Below are positions 4,180-5,113 of a stretch of DNA of 5,113 nucleotides, in pieces; the stretch's first letter is position 1, and each line of letters opens with the position of its first letter. Origin of the DNA: Candidatus Adiutrix sp. Its GTDB lineage: Bacteria; Desulfobacterota; Desulfarculia; Adiutricales; Adiutricaceae. Below the pieces are notes generated by a model. That model saw only the letters and a program-made list of their open reading frames with translations, was not told the DNA's origin and did not search any database. The stretch is from the NCBI GenBank assembly GCA_031285975.1, contig JAITVE010000314.1, positions 1 to 5,113 of the forward strand, written 5' to 3'. Position numbers and translations under genes: made by a program.

Positions 4180-5113
4180 TCAGCGCAGCAGTTTCCGCGA
4201 GGAACGCCCGGCAGGGTGGGCGGCCTGGTTGTTTTGACCCTGAATCAGGGCGGCCAAATCTTCCACCATCCGTTCCAGTTCTTCGGCCTGGCTGCTCAGG
4301 TCGCGGGTGACGGAGGCGGTTTCCTCGGCCCCGGCGGCGTTCTGCTGGGTCACTTTGTCCATCTGGATGACGGCATTATTGACCTGGGACACGCCCTGGG
4401 CCTGCTCGTTGGTGGCCGAGGTGATTTCCGCAATCAGGCGGGCGGTTTCGCCGGTGCCGGTTTCAATTTCCTGGAAACTCGCGGCCAGGCGGCCGACGAT
4501 TTCCGCGCCGCGCCGCACGCTCTCGGTGGTGCCGCTTATCAAGTCCGTCGTGTCTTTGGCGGCCTGGGCCGAGCGCTGGGAGAGGTTCCGCACTTCGTCG
4601 GCCACCACGGCGAAGCCCATGCCCGCCTCGCCGGCGCGGGCCGCTTCCACAGCCGCGTTCAGGGCCAGAAGGTTGGTCTGGAAGGAGATGTCGTCAATGG
4701 TTTTGATGATGTGCCCGATTTTTTCGGACTTGTCGTTAATGTCGGCCATGGCCTCGCTCATGCGGCGCATGTCCCCCGCGCAGCCTTCCACCAGGGTGGC
4801 GGTGCGCTGGGTGGCCTCGTTGGTCTGGACGGCGTTGTCGGCGTTCTGCTGGGTCATGGAGGACATTTCCTCCAGCGCGGCCGAGGTTTCCTCAAGCGAG
4901 GCGGCCTGTTCGCTGGCCCCTTCGGCCAGGGTGTTGCTGGCTTCCGAAATGCTGCCAGCGGCCAGGTTGAGCGCGGAAGAGGCGCTGAACAGGCGCGAGC
5001 TCAGGGCGTTGAGCACCCTGGCCACGGCCGCCACCTGCCAGTAGAGCAGAATCAGGGAGATCAGGAGCACCGTGGCCCCGGCGGCGATGGTGACGGTGAC
5101 GCCCTGCTTGACG
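4180..5113 (-). CDS. methyl-accepting chemotaxis protein, C-terminal part (N-terminus beyond the window)
   Basis: 310 residues are visible and the frame stays open to the window edge, so this is a 5'-truncated view rather than a broken gene. The GTG at 5070 is an internal Val codon in the membrane segment, not a start. Residues about 5-26 form a transmembrane helix ending in aromatic YW. A short linker (about 26-50, containing [11 protein letters not shown]) replaces a recognisable HAMP domain. The cytoplasmic coiled-coil signalling domain follows: methylation-type helix [19 protein letters not shown] (about 65-83), the hairpin tip [21 protein letters not shown] through [16 protein letters not shown] (about 142-184) that contacts CheA and CheW, and the returning helix with a second Glu-rich methylation region (about 261-270). 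The C-terminus ([17 protein letters not shown]) lacks the NWETF-type pentapeptide that tethers CheR/CheB. The ligand is unknown because the sensor part is missing. The gene converges on the sigma-54 regulator gene, and the motility theme is shared. Confidence 0.93.
   Translation of the reverse strand, partial: VKQGVTVTIAAGATVLLISLILLYWQVAAVARVLNALSSRLFSASSALNLAAGSISEASNTLAEGASEQAASLEETSAALEEMSSMTQQNADNAVQTNEATQRTATLVEGCAGDMRRMSEAMADINDKSEKIGHIIKTIDDISFQTNLLALNAAVEAARAGEAGMGFAVVADEVRNLSQRSAQAAKDTTDLISGTTESVRRGAEIVGRLAASFQEIETGTGETARLIAEITSATNEQAQGVSQVNNAVIQMDKVTQQNAAGAEETASVTRDLSSQAEELERMVEDLAALIQGQNNQAAHPAGRSSRKLLR

Noticed and set aside
4307..5044. 245-residue plus-strand open frame opposite the chemoreceptor
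   Set aside because: Antisense shadow; the minus-strand frame carries the unmistakable chemoreceptor signalling domain.

Overview
The window looks like chromosomal DNA of a Gram-negative, flagellated, chemotactic bacterium. Desulfovibrionaceae (Desulfovibrio or a relative) is the best guess. This rests on the protein styles: a HAMP-poor chemoreceptor with the '[16 protein letters not shown]' opening, a kinase with a 'PLAGIELYAS' H-box neighbourhood, and a FlrC-like sigma-54 activator. It also rests on the GC-rich coding of three of the four genes and strong AAGGAG-type ribosome sites. It is inference; no marker gene is present.

Layout. Positions 69-1052 (minus strand) encode a soluble M48-type zinc metallopeptidase with intact HExxH, with visibly lower GC than the rest. 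Positions 1053-1379 form a 327-base divergent intergenic region dense in signals. From left to right these are the M48 ribosome site, a perfect 6+6 palindrome, a tiny Trp-rich reading frame, a possible sigma-70-type promoter firing left toward M48, a perfect 16-bp hairpin with a T-run, and a near-consensus sigma-54 -24/-12 promoter firing right. Positions 1380-2465 and 2521-4005 (plus strand) form a two-gene operon: a soluble PAS histidine-kinase-like protein and an NtrC-family REC-AAA+-Fis response regulator. Positions 4006-4179 form a convergent intergenic region with two strong hairpins, the second a convincing terminator. Positions 4180-5113 (minus strand) hold the C-terminal part of a methyl-accepting chemotaxis protein whose N-terminus lies beyond the window.

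How the genes fit together. The kinase/regulator pair resembles FlrB/FlrC (FleS/FleR), the pair controlling mid-to-late flagellar genes with RpoN. The sigma-54 promoter in front of the pair and the adjacent chemoreceptor agree with a motility role. The most unusual point is that the kinase-like protein keeps its ATP-binding N, G1, F and G2 boxes but has Arg where the phosphoacceptor His should be, with other H-box residues also changed. Its partner regulator keeps a complete Asp-phosphorylation pocket and a complete sigma-54 ATPase. The signal input to this regulator is therefore unlikely to be the textbook phosphorelay. The M48 peptidase has no evident functional link to the motility genes.
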